Shown: positions 1 through 7,113, numbered from the stretch's first letter. The stretch: DNA of 15,306 nucleotides from Azohydromonas lata NBRC 102462 (GCA_945878385.1 CAMCTE010000041.1:1-15306); one strand, 5' to 3'. The notes: generated from the letters alone by a model not told the origin. Program-made: numbers and translations.

Positions 1-364
1 GCGCGCCGCGCAGGGCTTGGGCGGAATCGATCACCGAACGGATGTCCTTGATGCCCGCGCTCACTGCTGAGAGCAACAGGAACTGACTGCGCGTGACCTG
101 CGCGGCCAGGCGGGCGATCGTGGTCTTGCCCACGCCTGGCGGGCCCCACAGGATGAAGGAATGCAGCCGCCCTGAATCGAAGGCCAGGCGCAAGGGCCGG
201 CCGGGCCCGATCAGGTGGGCTTGCCCCACCACATCGTCCAGACGCTGCGGGCGCAAGCGCTCGGCCAGAGGGGCATGACTGGCCTGGGCATTCATCGCCT
301 GGGTTGTCGCGCGCCCGACTCCGCCAGAAGCCCCCGGCGGGTCTTCGTCGAACAAGTCGCTCAC
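1..364 (-). CDS. rarA: RarA (MgsA-like) replication-associated recombination AAA+ ATPase, N-terminal part
   Basis: Partial gene: only about the first 121 residues are present, and the rest lies beyond base 1. RarA is a clamp-loader-like AAA+ ATPase that acts at stalled replication forks. The Walker A motif GPPGVGKT lies at residues 74-81, preceded by a typical RarA stretch (LAERLRPQRLDDVVGQAHLIGP) at about 33-54. I start it at GTG 364, which overlaps the lolA stop as GTGA and gives the family-typical N-terminus MSDLF. An in-frame ATG at 295 is the alternative and would lose 23 residues. Between MSDLF and the conserved region is a roughly 25-residue Gly/Ala-rich insertion that looks dispensable. 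It is the last visible gene of the ftsK-lolA-rarA run, an order also known in Escherichia coli. Identity is secure; the start is less so. Confidence 0.9.
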   Translation of the reverse strand, partial: MSDLFDEDPPGASGGVGRATTQAMNAQASHAPLAERLRPQRLDDVVGQAHLIGPGRPLRLAFDSGRLHSFILWGPPGVGKTTIARLAAQVTRSQFLLLSAVSAGIKDIRSVIDSAQALRGA

Positions 365-969
365 TGCTGGATCACATCCGCACCTTTGGGCACGGCAAAC
401 ACCATCCGGTCGGCGGGCAGCGCCACATTCAATCTCACCGCCTTGAACTGCAGCACCGAACGCTGGCCCAGGTTGTCCAAAATTTCCACGCCGGCCAATT
501 CGCCGTTGCGAAACCCGATGCGCAGGCTCTCGAAGCCGCCATCGCCTTGCTTGGGCACGGCCTTGACCCACTCGATGCCGTCACGGGTGGCGTCGTTGCT
601 CAGGGTGAAGTCGCGGTCCAGTTGTGCGCCGGCCAGCAGCGCCGCCGGCGTGGCGGCCAGCGCAGTCGATTGCTTGCGCGAAACCACCTGATTCAAATCG
701 GGGTCGAAGATCCACAGGCGCTGGCCATCGGCCACGATGAGCTGCTCAAAGGGCTTGGTATAACTGAAGCGAAAACGGTTGGGCCTTGAGAACTCAAAGG
801 TGCCGCTGGAGCTGCGCCGCTTGGCGCCATCGGGCGAGGTGACGGTTTGGGTGAATTCGGCGCTGCCGGTGCGGGCTTCGCGCACAAATGCATTCAAGGA
901 CCCCAGCGCGTCGGCCAGCGCCGGACCACCCCAGGCCGCCATGAGGCCACACAGCACAAAGCGCAACAC
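361..969 (-). CDS. lolA: LolA outer-membrane lipoprotein carrier protein
   Basis: Periplasmic chaperone that takes lipoproteins released by LolCDE at the inner membrane and hands them to LolB at the outer membrane. It has 202 residues, close to the 203 of the E. coli protein. The N-terminus is a signal peptide with likely cleavage after ALA at residue 19. The mature part carries LolA-typical segments: a FTQTV strand, the SSSGTFEFSRPNRFRFSY region at about 53-70, and IVADGQRLWIFDPDLNQV. The start is GTG at 969, three bases after the ftsK stop, with a purine-rich GAGGAAT stretch across that stop as ribosome site. The stop overlaps the GTG of rarA. Translation is therefore probably coupled on both sides. 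Confidence 0.95.
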   Translation of the reverse strand: MLRFVLCGLMAAWGGPALADALGSLNAFVREARTGSAEFTQTVTSPDGAKRRSSSGTFEFSRPNRFRFSYTKPFEQLIVADGQRLWIFDPDLNQVVSRKQSTALAATPAALLAGAQLDRDFTLSNDATRDGIEWVKAVPKQGDGGFESLRIGFRNGELAGVEILDNLGQRSVLQFKAVRLNVALPADRMVFAVPKGADVIQQ

Positions 970-972
970 GTC

Positions 973-3348
973 CTATTCCTCCCGCCGCGGCACGATGATG
1001 TCGCGGTTGCCATTGGTGGCCATCGACGACACCAGACCTGATTTTTCCATCTGCTCCAAAAGCCGCGCCGCGCGGTTGTAGCCGATGCGCAGGTGCCGCT
1101 GCACCAGCGAGATGGAGGCCCGCTTGTTTTCAAGCACCACGGCCACGGCCTGGTCGTACAGGGGGTCGCTCTCGCCGTCACTGCCACCGCCGCCCAGGGC
1201 GCCCGCTTCACCACCCTCGCCGTCGAGCACGCCGCCTTCCAGGATGCCCTCGATGTAGTTGGGCTCGCCCTGGCTCTTGAGGAATTCCACCACCCGGTGC
1301 ACTTCGTCATCGCTCACAAAGGCACCGTGCACGCGCACGGGCAGGCCGGTGCCGCTGGCCATGTAGAGCATGTCGCCCATGCCCAACAGTGCCTCGGCAC
1401 CCATCTGGTCCAGGATGGTGCGGCTGTCGATCTTGCTGCTGACCTGGAAGCTCAGGCGGGTGGGAATGTTGGCCTTGATCAGGCCGGTGATCACATCCAC
1501 GCTGGGCCGCTGCGTGGCCAGAATCAGGTGAATGCCGGAGGCGCGCGCCTTCTGCGCCAGGCGGGCGATCAACTCTTCGATCTTCTTGCCCACCACCATC
1601 ATCAGGTCGGCCAGCTCGTCGATGACCACCACGGTGAAGGGCAGGCGCTCCAGGGGCTCAGGCTGCTCGGGCGTCAGAGAGAAGGGATTGGGAATCTTCT
1701 CGCCACGCGCCGCCGCTTCATCAATTTTCTTGTTGAAGCCGGCCACATTGCGCACGCCCATCTTGCTCATGAGCTTGTAGCGCCGCTCCATCTCGCCCAC
1801 GCACCAATTCAACGCGTTGGCAGCCTGCTTCATGTCGGTGACCACCGGGCACAGCAGGTGAGGAATGCCTTCGTAGACGCTCATCTCGAGCATCTTGGGG
1901 TCGATGAGGATCAGGCGCACATCGCGGGCCTCGGCCTTGTAGAGCAGGCTCAGGATCATCGCGTTGATGCCCACCGACTTGCCCGAGCCGGTGGTGCCGG
2001 CCACCAGGCAGTGCGGCATCTTGGCCAGGTCGGCCACCACAGGCTGGCCCACGATGTCCTTGCCCAGGCCCATGGTCAACATCGAGCCCGCATCGGCATA
2101 CACCTGCGAACCGAGGATTTCGGTGAGTTTGATGACTTGCCGCTTGGCGTTGGGCAACTCCAGGGCCATGGTGGTCTTGCCCGGAATGGTTTCCACCACG
2201 CGGATGCTCACCAAGGAAAGGGACCGTGCCAGGTCCTTGGCCAGATTCACCACCTGAGAGCCCTTCACGCCCGTGGCCGGCTCGATTTCATAGCGCGTGA
2301 TCACCGGGCCGGGCGAGGCCGCCACCACCTGCACTTCCACTCCGAAGTCGCGCAGCTTCTTTTCGATCAGGCGGGAGGTCATCTCCAGGGTTTCGGGCGC
2401 TACGCTTTCCTGGCGTGAAGGCGCCGAGTCCAACAGGTCCACCTGGGGCAGCTTGGTGTCCTGCAGTTCGTTGAACAGCGGCTTCTGACGTTCCTTGGCC
2501 ACGCGGGTCGAAAGAGGCACTTCCACCACCGGCGGCTCGATCACGATGGGCACATGCTCCTCTTCCTCGATGCGCCGCTCCACCTCCACATCCTCGGTGC
2601 GCTCGCGCAGGGCCTGCTCGCCCAGGCGCACATCTTCGGCGCGGTCCTTCTGGGCCTGGCGTTGTTCGCGCAGGCTGTCCACCCAGGCACCGATGTGCTC
2701 GGCCACGCGCAGCCAGGAAAAACCGAAGGCCCAGGACACACCCAACACCAAGGAGGCGATCCAGAACACACCTGAGCCGTTGAAGCCCAGCCATTTCATG
2801 GACCAGGTGCCCAGCCACCAACCCAGCACGCCGCCGGCATGCCCGGGCATGCCGGGCTCGGCCTGGTACAGGCGCGTCCATTCCAAAGAGGCACTGGCGG
2901 CCAACAGCAGCAGAACGCCCACCGCACGCAGCACGGGCGCCGTTCCCGGCCAAGAAGCCGCTGAAGTGTCCTGTGCGTCCATCCCGCGCAAGCGCCAGGC
3001 CAGCACCGACAACCAGTGACGCGCCACGATCAGGGGCATCCACCAGACCGAGTAGCCCATCAGAAACAAGGCAAAGTCAGAGGCCCAGGCCCCCACGCGG
3101 CCCACAGCGTTGGACGCCAGTTCCTGGCGCCCGCTGGTGGTGAAGCCCGGGTCGGCGCCCTGGTGGGTGGCCAAGGCCAGCACCGCCAACAGCCATAGCA
3201 CGGCGGTGATGAAAAGCCACAAAGCGCGAGGTGGTGAGGCGGCAGGCGCCCGCACACCCGCAGCGGCCCGGCGGGAGGTCTGTCGGTCGAAATCGCTGAC
3301 GCGGGAGCGCCGCTCGCGGTCCTTGGCAGCGGTCATGGGCATCGTCAT
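973..3348 (-). CDS. ftsK: FtsK DNA translocase (cell division / chromosome segregation)
   Basis: Membrane-anchored hexameric DNA pump at the division septum; it moves the terminus region and activates XerCD recombination at dif. From ATG 3348 it has 791 residues. There are hydrophobic segments at about 43-60, 93-110, 140-154 and 193-210, then a charged linker (225-320), much shorter than in E. coli FtsK (about 1,330 residues in all). The motor follows, with Walker A GTTGSGKS at 451-458 and Walker B VVVIDELAD at 573-581. A Gly-rich spacer (705-727) leads to the winged-helix gamma domain (728-789, with RIGYNRAARLLEQME) that reads KOPS sites. The frame is open further upstream to a TTG at 3399 overlapping the regulator's stop, but 3348 is the first ATG; 3342 and 3336 are also possible. 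No strong ribosome site is visible. Probably co-transcribed with the upstream regulator. Confidence 0.95.
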   Translation of the reverse strand: MTMPMTAAKDRERRSRVSDFDRQTSRRAAAGVRAPAASPPRALWLFITAVLWLLAVLALATHQGADPGFTTSGRQELASNAVGRVGAWASDFALFLMGYSVWWMPLIVARHWLSVLAWRLRGMDAQDTSAASWPGTAPVLRAVGVLLLLAASASLEWTRLYQAEPGMPGHAGGVLGWWLGTWSMKWLGFNGSGVFWIASLVLGVSWAFGFSWLRVAEHIGAWVDSLREQRQAQKDRAEDVRLGEQALRERTEDVEVERRIEEEEHVPIVIEPPVVEVPLSTRVAKERQKPLFNELQDTKLPQVDLLDSAPSRQESVAPETLEMTSRLIEKKLRDFGVEVQVVAASPGPVITRYEIEPATGVKGSQVVNLAKDLARSLSLVSIRVVETIPGKTTMALELPNAKRQVIKLTEILGSQVYADAGSMLTMGLGKDIVGQPVVADLAKMPHCLVAGTTGSGKSVGINAMILSLLYKAEARDVRLILIDPKMLEMSVYEGIPHLLCPVVTDMKQAANALNWCVGEMERRYKLMSKMGVRNVAGFNKKIDEAAARGEKIPNPFSLTPEQPEPLERLPFTVVVIDELADLMMVVGKKIEELIARLAQKARASGIHLILATQRPSVDVITGLIKANIPTRLSFQVSSKIDSRTILDQMGAEALLGMGDMLYMASGTGLPVRVHGAFVSDDEVHRVVEFLKSQGEPNYIEGILEGGVLDGEGGEAGALGGGGSDGESDPLYDQAVAVVLENKRASISLVQRHLRIGYNRAARLLEQMEKSGLVSSMATNGNRDIIVPRREE
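2834..2855. repeat. 22-bp perfect palindrome inside ftsK
   Basis: Two 11-base arms, CCGGCATGCCC and GGGCATGCCGG, meet with no spacer and form a perfect palindrome. It lies in the ftsK part coding for the periplasmic loop between hydrophobic segments 3 and 4 (PGMPGHAG). It may be a by-product of repeated Pro-Gly-Met/His coding in GC-rich DNA; no function can be assigned. Confidence 0.8.
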
Positions 3349-3388
3349 GCCCACATTGTGGCGCCACTGGGGCGCCGCGCCACAGGGT

Positions 3389-4060
3389 TCAGCGCTCAAC
3401 CACCGGCTGCTGCCGGATGATCAGGGAGCCGTCCTCCTGCGTCTCGATCACGCCGCGCTCTTCCAGGTCCTTCATGACGCGGCTGACCATTTCGCGCGAC
3501 GCGCCCACGATCTTGGCCATGTCCTGGCGGGACACCTTGGATCGGATGACGCGCAGGCCGTCGGCTTCTTCGGAAATTTCCATCAGCGTACGGGCCACTC
3601 GGCCATACACATCCAACAGGGCCAGGGACTCGATCTGGCGGTCGGCAGCGCGCAAGCGCTTGACCAGGCCGTGCATGACCGAATAAGCCAGGGTGGAACT
3701 GTCGGGCAGGCAGCGCGAAAATTCCTGGCGCCCCAGCACCAGCATGTCGGTTTGCACCTCGGCGCGCACGGTGGCCGAATGGGGCTCGTTGTCGATGAGG
3801 CTCATCTCGCCCACATAGTCGCCTGCCTCCAAGACCGCCAGGATGACTTCGCGGCCTTTGTTGTCGGCCGTCAGCACGCGCGCACGGCCGTTGAGCAGGA
3901 TGAACAGGGCGTTGCTCTTGCGGCCCTGCTCGACGACGATTTCCCCGCGGCGAAAGCGCCGCTTGATGACGCCGTCGGCCACTTGGCGGGCCTGGTCATG
4001 GGTGAGCAGGGAAAACAGCGGAACCCGACGGATCAGGTCCAGGTTGGACAACATCGACAT
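3389..4060 (-). CDS. Crp/Fnr-family transcriptional regulator
   Basis: DNA-binding regulator of 223 residues: an N-terminal cyclic-nucleotide-type beta-barrel (about 15-125), a long dimer helix (about 125-150) and a C-terminal winged helix. The phosphate-cassette equivalent is GEMSL (84-88) to EPHSATVRA (92-100). Where E. coli CRP has Arg-Ser contacting the cAMP phosphate, this protein has His94-Ser95. It has no N-terminal cysteine cluster, so it is not an oxygen-sensing FNR of the iron-sulphur type. The recognition helix ASREMVSR (187-194) keeps the CRP-like Arg-Glu and also the FNR-like Glu-x-x-Ser-Arg pattern. The start ATG 4060 has AAGG about 8 bases upstream; ATG 4054 is an alternative. 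It is divergent from trxB and leads the ftsK-lolA-rarA run. Some relatives (Xanthomonas Clp, Burkholderia Bcam1349) bind cyclic di-GMP; the ligand here is unknown. Confidence 0.92.
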   Translation of the reverse strand: MSMLSNLDLIRRVPLFSLLTHDQARQVADGVIKRRFRRGEIVVEQGRKSNALFILLNGRARVLTADNKGREVILAVLEAGDYVGEMSLIDNEPHSATVRAEVQTDMLVLGRQEFSRCLPDSSTLAYSVMHGLVKRLRAADRQIESLALLDVYGRVARTLMEISEEADGLRVIRSKVSRQDMAKIVGASREMVSRVMKDLEERGVIETQEDGSLIIRQQPVVER

Positions 4061-4237
4061 GGCACGCCTTTTCGGTTAAACCTCATAAGAGGGACTATCG
4101 GGAGTTTGTCTCATTTGATCGAGATCAATCTGATCAAGTGTGTATCAAAAATGCTTATTTTTTCACTTTCAAATGCCAACCATCCGGGTTCACCCTGAAA
4201 AACAGCGGCGTTTGGCCCCGCGTGAGAAAATGTGGTC
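4061..4237. promoter_or_regulatory. Divergent control region between Crp/Fnr regulator and trxB
   Basis: This 177-base intergenic stretch is clearly more AT-rich than its surroundings, especially 4105-4190. It contains the FNR-type box described separately, a further half-site ATCAA at 4133-4137, and the presumed trxB -10 next to its ATG. For the minus-strand regulator gene, possible -10 elements are GATAGT (4099 to 4094) and TTATGA (4088 to 4083); neither has a good -35. That would fit activator-dependent transcription, but this is inference. Confidence 0.6.
4115..4128. promoter_or_regulatory. Perfect FNR/ANR-type binding box
   Basis: TTGAT-CGAG-ATCAA matches the FNR-family consensus TTGAT-N4-ATCAA at all ten fixed bases. 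Its centre is 4121.5, about 61 bases before the ATG of the Crp/Fnr gene and 116.5 bases before the trxB ATG. The neighbouring regulator may bind it, or a separate iron-sulphur FNR encoded elsewhere. The match is seen directly; its use as an operator is inferred. Confidence 0.7.
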
Positions 4238-4238
4238 A
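4223..4238 (+). promoter_or_regulatory. Putative extended -10 promoter giving a leaderless trxB message
   Basis: An extended -10 (TG at 4223-4224, then GAAAAT at 4226-4231) ends exactly six bases before the trxB ATG. This would put the transcription start on the A of the ATG at 4238. No Shine-Dalgarno site precedes the ATG and no clear -35 is visible. The hexamer matches TATAAT at only four of six positions. Confidence 0.4.
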
Positions 4239-5194
4239 TGACTGCAACGAACACCCACGCACAAGTTCTGATCCTGGGCTCCGGCCCTGCCGGCTACACC
4301 GCGGCCATCTACGCCGCGCGCGCCAACCTTAAGCCCATGCTCGTGACGGGTATGGCCCAAGGGGGGCAGTTGATGACCACCACCGAGGTGGACAACTGGC
4401 CGGCCGATGTGATGGGCGTGCAGGGGCCGGAACTGATGCAGCGCTTTTTGGAACATGCCGAGCGCTTCAACACCCAGATCGTGTTCGACCACATCCACAC
4501 GGTGAACCTGGCCCAACGCCCCTTCACCCTGACGGGTGACAGCGGCACCTACACCTGCGACGCCCTGATCATCGCCACCGGTGCCAGCGCCAAGTATCTC
4601 GGCTTGCCCAGCGAAGCGGCCTTCATGGGCAAGGGCGTGAGCGGATGCGCCACCTGCGACGGCTTCTTCTACCGCGGGCAGGAAGTGTGCGTGGTGGGCG
4701 GTGGCAATACGGCGGTGGAAGAAGCGCTTTACCTGTCCAACATCGCCAGCAAGGTGCACCTGATCCATCGCCGCGACAAATTCCGTGCCGAGGCCATCAT
4801 GGTGGACAAGCTCCACCAGAAGGTGGCCGAGGGCAAGATGGAACTGCACCTGTGGAGCACCCTGGACGAGGTGCTGGGGGATGCCTCGGGCGTCACCGGC
4901 GTGCGCGTCCAAAGCACCCAGGACGGCTCGAAGAAGGATTTGAAGCTGCAAGGCTGCTTCATCGCCATCGGCCACCAGCCCAACACCGACATCTTCAAGG
5001 GCCACCTGGAGATGAAGGACGGCTACCTGATCACGCGCTCGGGCTTGGCCGGCATGGCCACCATGACCAGCGTGCCAGGGGTGTTCGCCGCGGGGGATGT
5101 GCAGGACCATGTCTACCGCCAGGCCATCACGAGCGCGGGCACCGGGTGCATGGCCGCCTTGGACGCGCAGCGCTTCCTGGAGCAGGAAGGCTGA
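4238..5194 (+). CDS. trxB: Thioredoxin-disulfide reductase (NADPH)
   Basis: Cytoplasmic FAD enzyme that uses NADPH to reduce thioredoxin. It has 318 residues, the normal length for the low-molecular-weight bacterial type. The FAD-binding GSGPAG is at 14-19, the redox-active pair C137-A-T-C140 is followed by DG, the NADPH fold GGGNTA is at 154-159 with HRRDKFRAE at about 177-185, and the C-terminal FAD motif AAGDVQD is present. The ATG at 4238 is preferred over an in-frame GTG at 4232: it gives the usual N-terminus and coincides with the predicted transcription start. It is divergent from the Crp/Fnr gene, with an FNR-type box between them. A separate promoter for rpmB begins just after its stop. 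Confidence 0.97.
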   Translation: MTATNTHAQVLILGSGPAGYTAAIYAARANLKPMLVTGMAQGGQLMTTTEVDNWPADVMGVQGPELMQRFLEHAERFNTQIVFDHIHTVNLAQRPFTLTGDSGTYTCDALIIATGASAKYLGLPSEAAFMGKGVSGCATCDGFFYRGQEVCVVGGGNTAVEEALYLSNIASKVHLIHRRDKFRAEAIMVDKLHQKVAEGKMELHLWSTLDEVLGDASGVTGVRVQSTQDGSKKDLKLQGCFIAIGHQPNTDIFKGHLEMKDGYLITRSGLAGMATMTSVPGVFAAGDVQDHVYRQAITSAGTGCMAALDAQRFLEQEG

Positions 5195-5207
5195 TCGGGT
5201 TTTCCGC

Positions 5208-5213
5208 TATACT
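5208..5213 (+). promoter_or_regulatory. Putative -10 element of the rpmB-rpmG promoter
   Basis: TATACT matches the sigma-70 -10 consensus at five of six positions, 14 bases after the trxB stop. Transcription would start near 5220 and give a leader of about 105 bases before rpmB. No recognisable -35 lies 16-18 bases upstream. Confidence 0.5.
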
Positions 5214-5219
5214 CATGGG

Positions 5220-5325
5220 CTTTGCTGCGCGCCACGCTCGTGGCCGCTTCGGGAAACCGCCACCCTTATGGCGAGGTGAGGCCAGACGTCAGTCGGGCCG
5301 TTTTATTCAAGTTTGGAGTGTCCAC
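5220..5325 (+). other. 5' leader of rpmB with small inverted repeats
   Basis: Between the predicted start of transcription and rpmB are two short inverted repeats: GCCAC/GTGGC around 5231-5244 and CGCCA/TGGCG around 5259-5274. The leader ends in a GGAG ribosome site (5315-5318). It matches no riboswitch or ribosomal-protein leader I recognise. Confidence 0.35.
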
Positions 5326-5559
5326 ATGGCACGCGTGTGTGAAGTCACGGGCAAGAAGCCCATGGTGGGAAACAACGTCTCCCACGCCAACAACAAGACC
5401 AAGCGTCGTTTCCTGCCCAACCTGCAATACCGCCGGTTCTGGGTGGAAAGCGAGAACCGCTGGGTGCGCCTGCGCGTGTCGAACGCCGCCCTGCGCCTGA
5501 TCGACAAGAAGGGCATCGACGTGGTGCTCGCTGACCTGCGCGCGCGCGGTCAGATCTAA
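5326..5559 (+). CDS. rpmB: 50S ribosomal protein L28
   Basis: Large-subunit ribosomal protein of 77 residues (78 in E. coli). The start MARVCEVTGKKPMVGNN, the central RRFLPNLQYRRFWVES and the end KKGIDVVLADLRARGQI are nearly the family consensus. The ATG at 5326 follows GGAG by seven bases. It pairs with rpmG 47 bases downstream, the usual rpmB-rpmG operon, with its own promoter just after trxB. Confidence 0.98.
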   Translation: MARVCEVTGKKPMVGNNVSHANNKTKRRFLPNLQYRRFWVESENRWVRLRVSNAALRLIDKKGIDVVLADLRARGQI

Positions 5560-5606
5560 CGCACCACACCGGCACCACTACCGGCACACATTCGGAAGGA
5601 CACATC

Positions 5607-5777
5607 ATGGCAACCAAAGGCGGCCGCGAGAAGATCAAGCTGGAGTCCACTGCGGGCACCGGCCATTTCTACACCACGAACAAGAACAAGAAGACCACGC
5701 CCAGCAAGCTCGAATTCATGAAGTTCGACCCCAAGGCGCGCAAGCACGTGCTGTACAAGGAAACCAAGCTGAAGTGA
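5607..5777 (+). CDS. rpmG: 50S ribosomal protein L33
   Basis: Large-subunit ribosomal protein of 56 residues. It begins MATKGGREKIKLESTAGTGH and ends HVLYKETKLK, closely following E. coli L33. It lacks the paired CxxC motifs of the zinc-binding form, so it is the zinc-independent type. The ribosome site GGAAGGA (5594-5600) sits just before the ATG. A strong terminator follows 43 bases after the stop. Confidence 0.97.
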   Translation: MATKGGREKIKLESTAGTGHFYTTNKNKKTTPSKLEFMKFDPKARKHVLYKETKLK

Positions 5778-5820
5778 TTCGGCTGCCACCGGGATCAGCC
5801 TCGGTGGGGTTTCAAAAAGA

Positions 5821-5849
5821 AAATGCCCGCTCATCGAGCGGGCATTTTT
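5821..5849. terminator. Bidirectional rho-independent terminator
   Basis: Twelve-base arms AAATGCCCGCTC (5821-5832) and GAGCGGGCATTT (5836-5847) enclose an ATC loop. On the plus strand the stem runs into TTTTT, ending rpmB-rpmG. On the minus strand it is followed by a T-rich stretch, which would end the purN-methyltransferase-desaturase transcript. A looser inverted repeat (CCACCG/CGGTGG, 5786-5807) lies before it. Confidence 0.9.
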
Positions 5850-5856
5850 CATGGGG

Positions 5857-5875
5857 GCGGCGATGCAATCGCCGC
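5857..5875. repeat. Perfect 8-bp inverted repeat between the terminator and the desaturase stop
   Basis: GCGGCGAT (5857-5864) and ATCGCCGC (5868-5875) form a stem with loop GCA. It lies on the desaturase side of the terminator and lacks a T tract. It may add to termination or protect the desaturase message 3' end; this is inferred. Confidence 0.6.
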
Positions 5876-5892
5876 GACCCCGGGTGGCCGCA

Positions 5893-7113
5893 TCAGATGC
5901 GGGCTGCCTTCACCCTCAGCGACATCTCCTGCAAGGCGGCGATGCCGCTTTCCTCGGCGCGCTGGCACCAGGCTTGCAAGTCGGCCACCAACTGTTCGCG
6001 CGACACATTGGTGCGGGTCCACAACTGGCGCAATTCCTCGCGCATGGACACCAGCTTGGTCAGCACCGGGCTGGAGGCCATGGCCACCGCCACCTGCGGT
6101 TTCACGCCCTGGGGCACCTTTTCGTCGTCACGCGGCAACCAGCGGCGGGCGATCAGCATTTGGCTCCAGCTCTCGCTGCCCTTGCGGCCCTGCTCGCGAA
6201 GGCGGTCGAGCTCGGCACCACAGGCACGCTTGAGGGCTGCGGCGTAGTCGGCCATCACCTCGTAGCGGTGGTGAATCAAGGCTTCCAGTGTTTTGCCGTC
6301 CGCTTGCTGGCGAACCTCGCCCAGCTTGAGCACTGGCGCGGTCTTGCGCACGGTGGCCTGGCCCAGCATCTGCAGAATGCGGATGTACATCCAACCGATG
6401 TCGAACTCGTGCGGCTTGACCGACAACTTGGCCGACGTGGGGTAGGTGTGGTGGTTGTTGTGCAACTCCTCGCCGCCGATGACGATGCCCCAAGGCGAGA
6501 TGTTGGTGGACGCATCCACCGCCTCGAAATTGCGATAACCCCACCAGTGGCCGATACCGTTGATGATGCCGGCTGCCGTGATGGGAATCCACAGCATCTG
6601 CACCGCCCACACGGCCGCGCCGATGGCACCGAACAGCAGCAGGTTGACGACCATCATGATCGACACGCCCAGGGCGCTGTGGCGGGTGTAGAGGTTGCGC
6701 TCGATCCAGTCGTTGGGCGTGTTGTGGCCGAACTTGGACAGCGTTTCCTGGTTCTTGGCTTCGGTGCGGTACAGCTCAGCGCCCTCCAGCAACACGGTGC
6801 GAATGCCGCGGGTCTGCGGGCTGTGCGGATCCTCCTCGGTTTCGCACTTGGCGTGGTGCTTGCGGTGGATGGCCACCCATTCCTTGGTGACCATGCCCGT
6901 GGTCAGCCACAGCCAGAAGCGGAAGAAGTGCGAAGGCACCGCACCCAGGTCGAGCGAGCGGTGGGCTTGTGAGCGGTGAAGGAAGATGGTGACCGCCGCG
7001 ATGGTGATGTGGGTCACCACCAGGGTGTACACCACGGTCTGCCATGCGCTGGCGCCGACGAGCCCGTCGGCCATCACATTCACAAATCCCATCCAGAGCT
7101 GATAAATATCCAT
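5893..7113 (-). CDS. Membrane fatty-acid (acyl-CoA-type) desaturase with DesA/ISL3-like helical tail
   Basis: Di-iron membrane desaturase that probably puts a double bond into acyl chains of membrane lipids. From ATG 7113 it has 406 residues. The three histidine boxes are HRSQAH (46-51), HRKHH (83-87) and HNNHH (218-222), the last inside the family-typical GGEELHNNHHTYPTSAK. Hydrophobic segments lie at about 28-45, 63-75, 148-172 and 174-190. The desaturase fold ends near residue 260. Some 140 mostly helical, charged residues follow, ending with ADLQAWCQRAEESGIAALQE at about 372-391, which resembles the C-terminal helical bundle of ISL3-type transposases. An ATG at 7140 is in frame, but a predicted -10 overlaps it. 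The gene lies 46 bases after the RNA methyltransferase gene. Substrate and bond position cannot be read from sequence. Confidence 0.92.
   Translation of the reverse strand: MDIYQLWMGFVNVMADGLVGASAWQTVVYTLVVTHITIAAVTIFLHRSQAHRSLDLGAVPSHFFRFWLWLTTGMVTKEWVAIHRKHHAKCETEEDPHSPQTRGIRTVLLEGAELYRTEAKNQETLSKFGHNTPNDWIERNLYTRHSALGVSIMMVVNLLLFGAIGAAVWAVQMLWIPITAAGIINGIGHWWGYRNFEAVDASTNISPWGIVIGGEELHNNHHTYPTSAKLSVKPHEFDIGWMYIRILQMLGQATVRKTAPVLKLGEVRQQADGKTLEALIHHRYEVMADYAAALKRACGAELDRLREQGRKGSESWSQMLIARRWLPRDDEKVPQGVKPQVAVAMASSPVLTKLVSMREELRQLWTRTNVSREQLVADLQAWCQRAEESGIAALQEMSLRVKAARI

Noticed and set aside
1093..2418. 441-residue open frame on the plus strand opposite ftsK
   Set aside because: Its product is a His/Leu/Gly-rich mirror of ftsK codons with no recognisable domain. 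Long antisense frames are expected opposite GC-rich genes.
3349..3399. Upstream extension of ftsK to TTG at 3399
   Set aside because: It adds 17 residues unlike other FtsK proteins and overlaps the regulator's stop; the ATG at 3348 is the simpler choice.
4151..4198. Tiny 15-codon frame in the trxB upstream region, as a possible leader peptide
   Set aside because: No ribosome site, no run of regulatory codons, and the predicted trxB transcript starts after it.
4190..5110. 306-residue open frame opposite trxB
   Set aside because: trxB is certain, and the opposite frame is a His/Gly/Ala-rich shadow.
5851..6972. 373-residue open frame opposite the desaturase
   Set aside because: It starts at the terminator and mirrors the desaturase frame; there is no ribosome site or domain.
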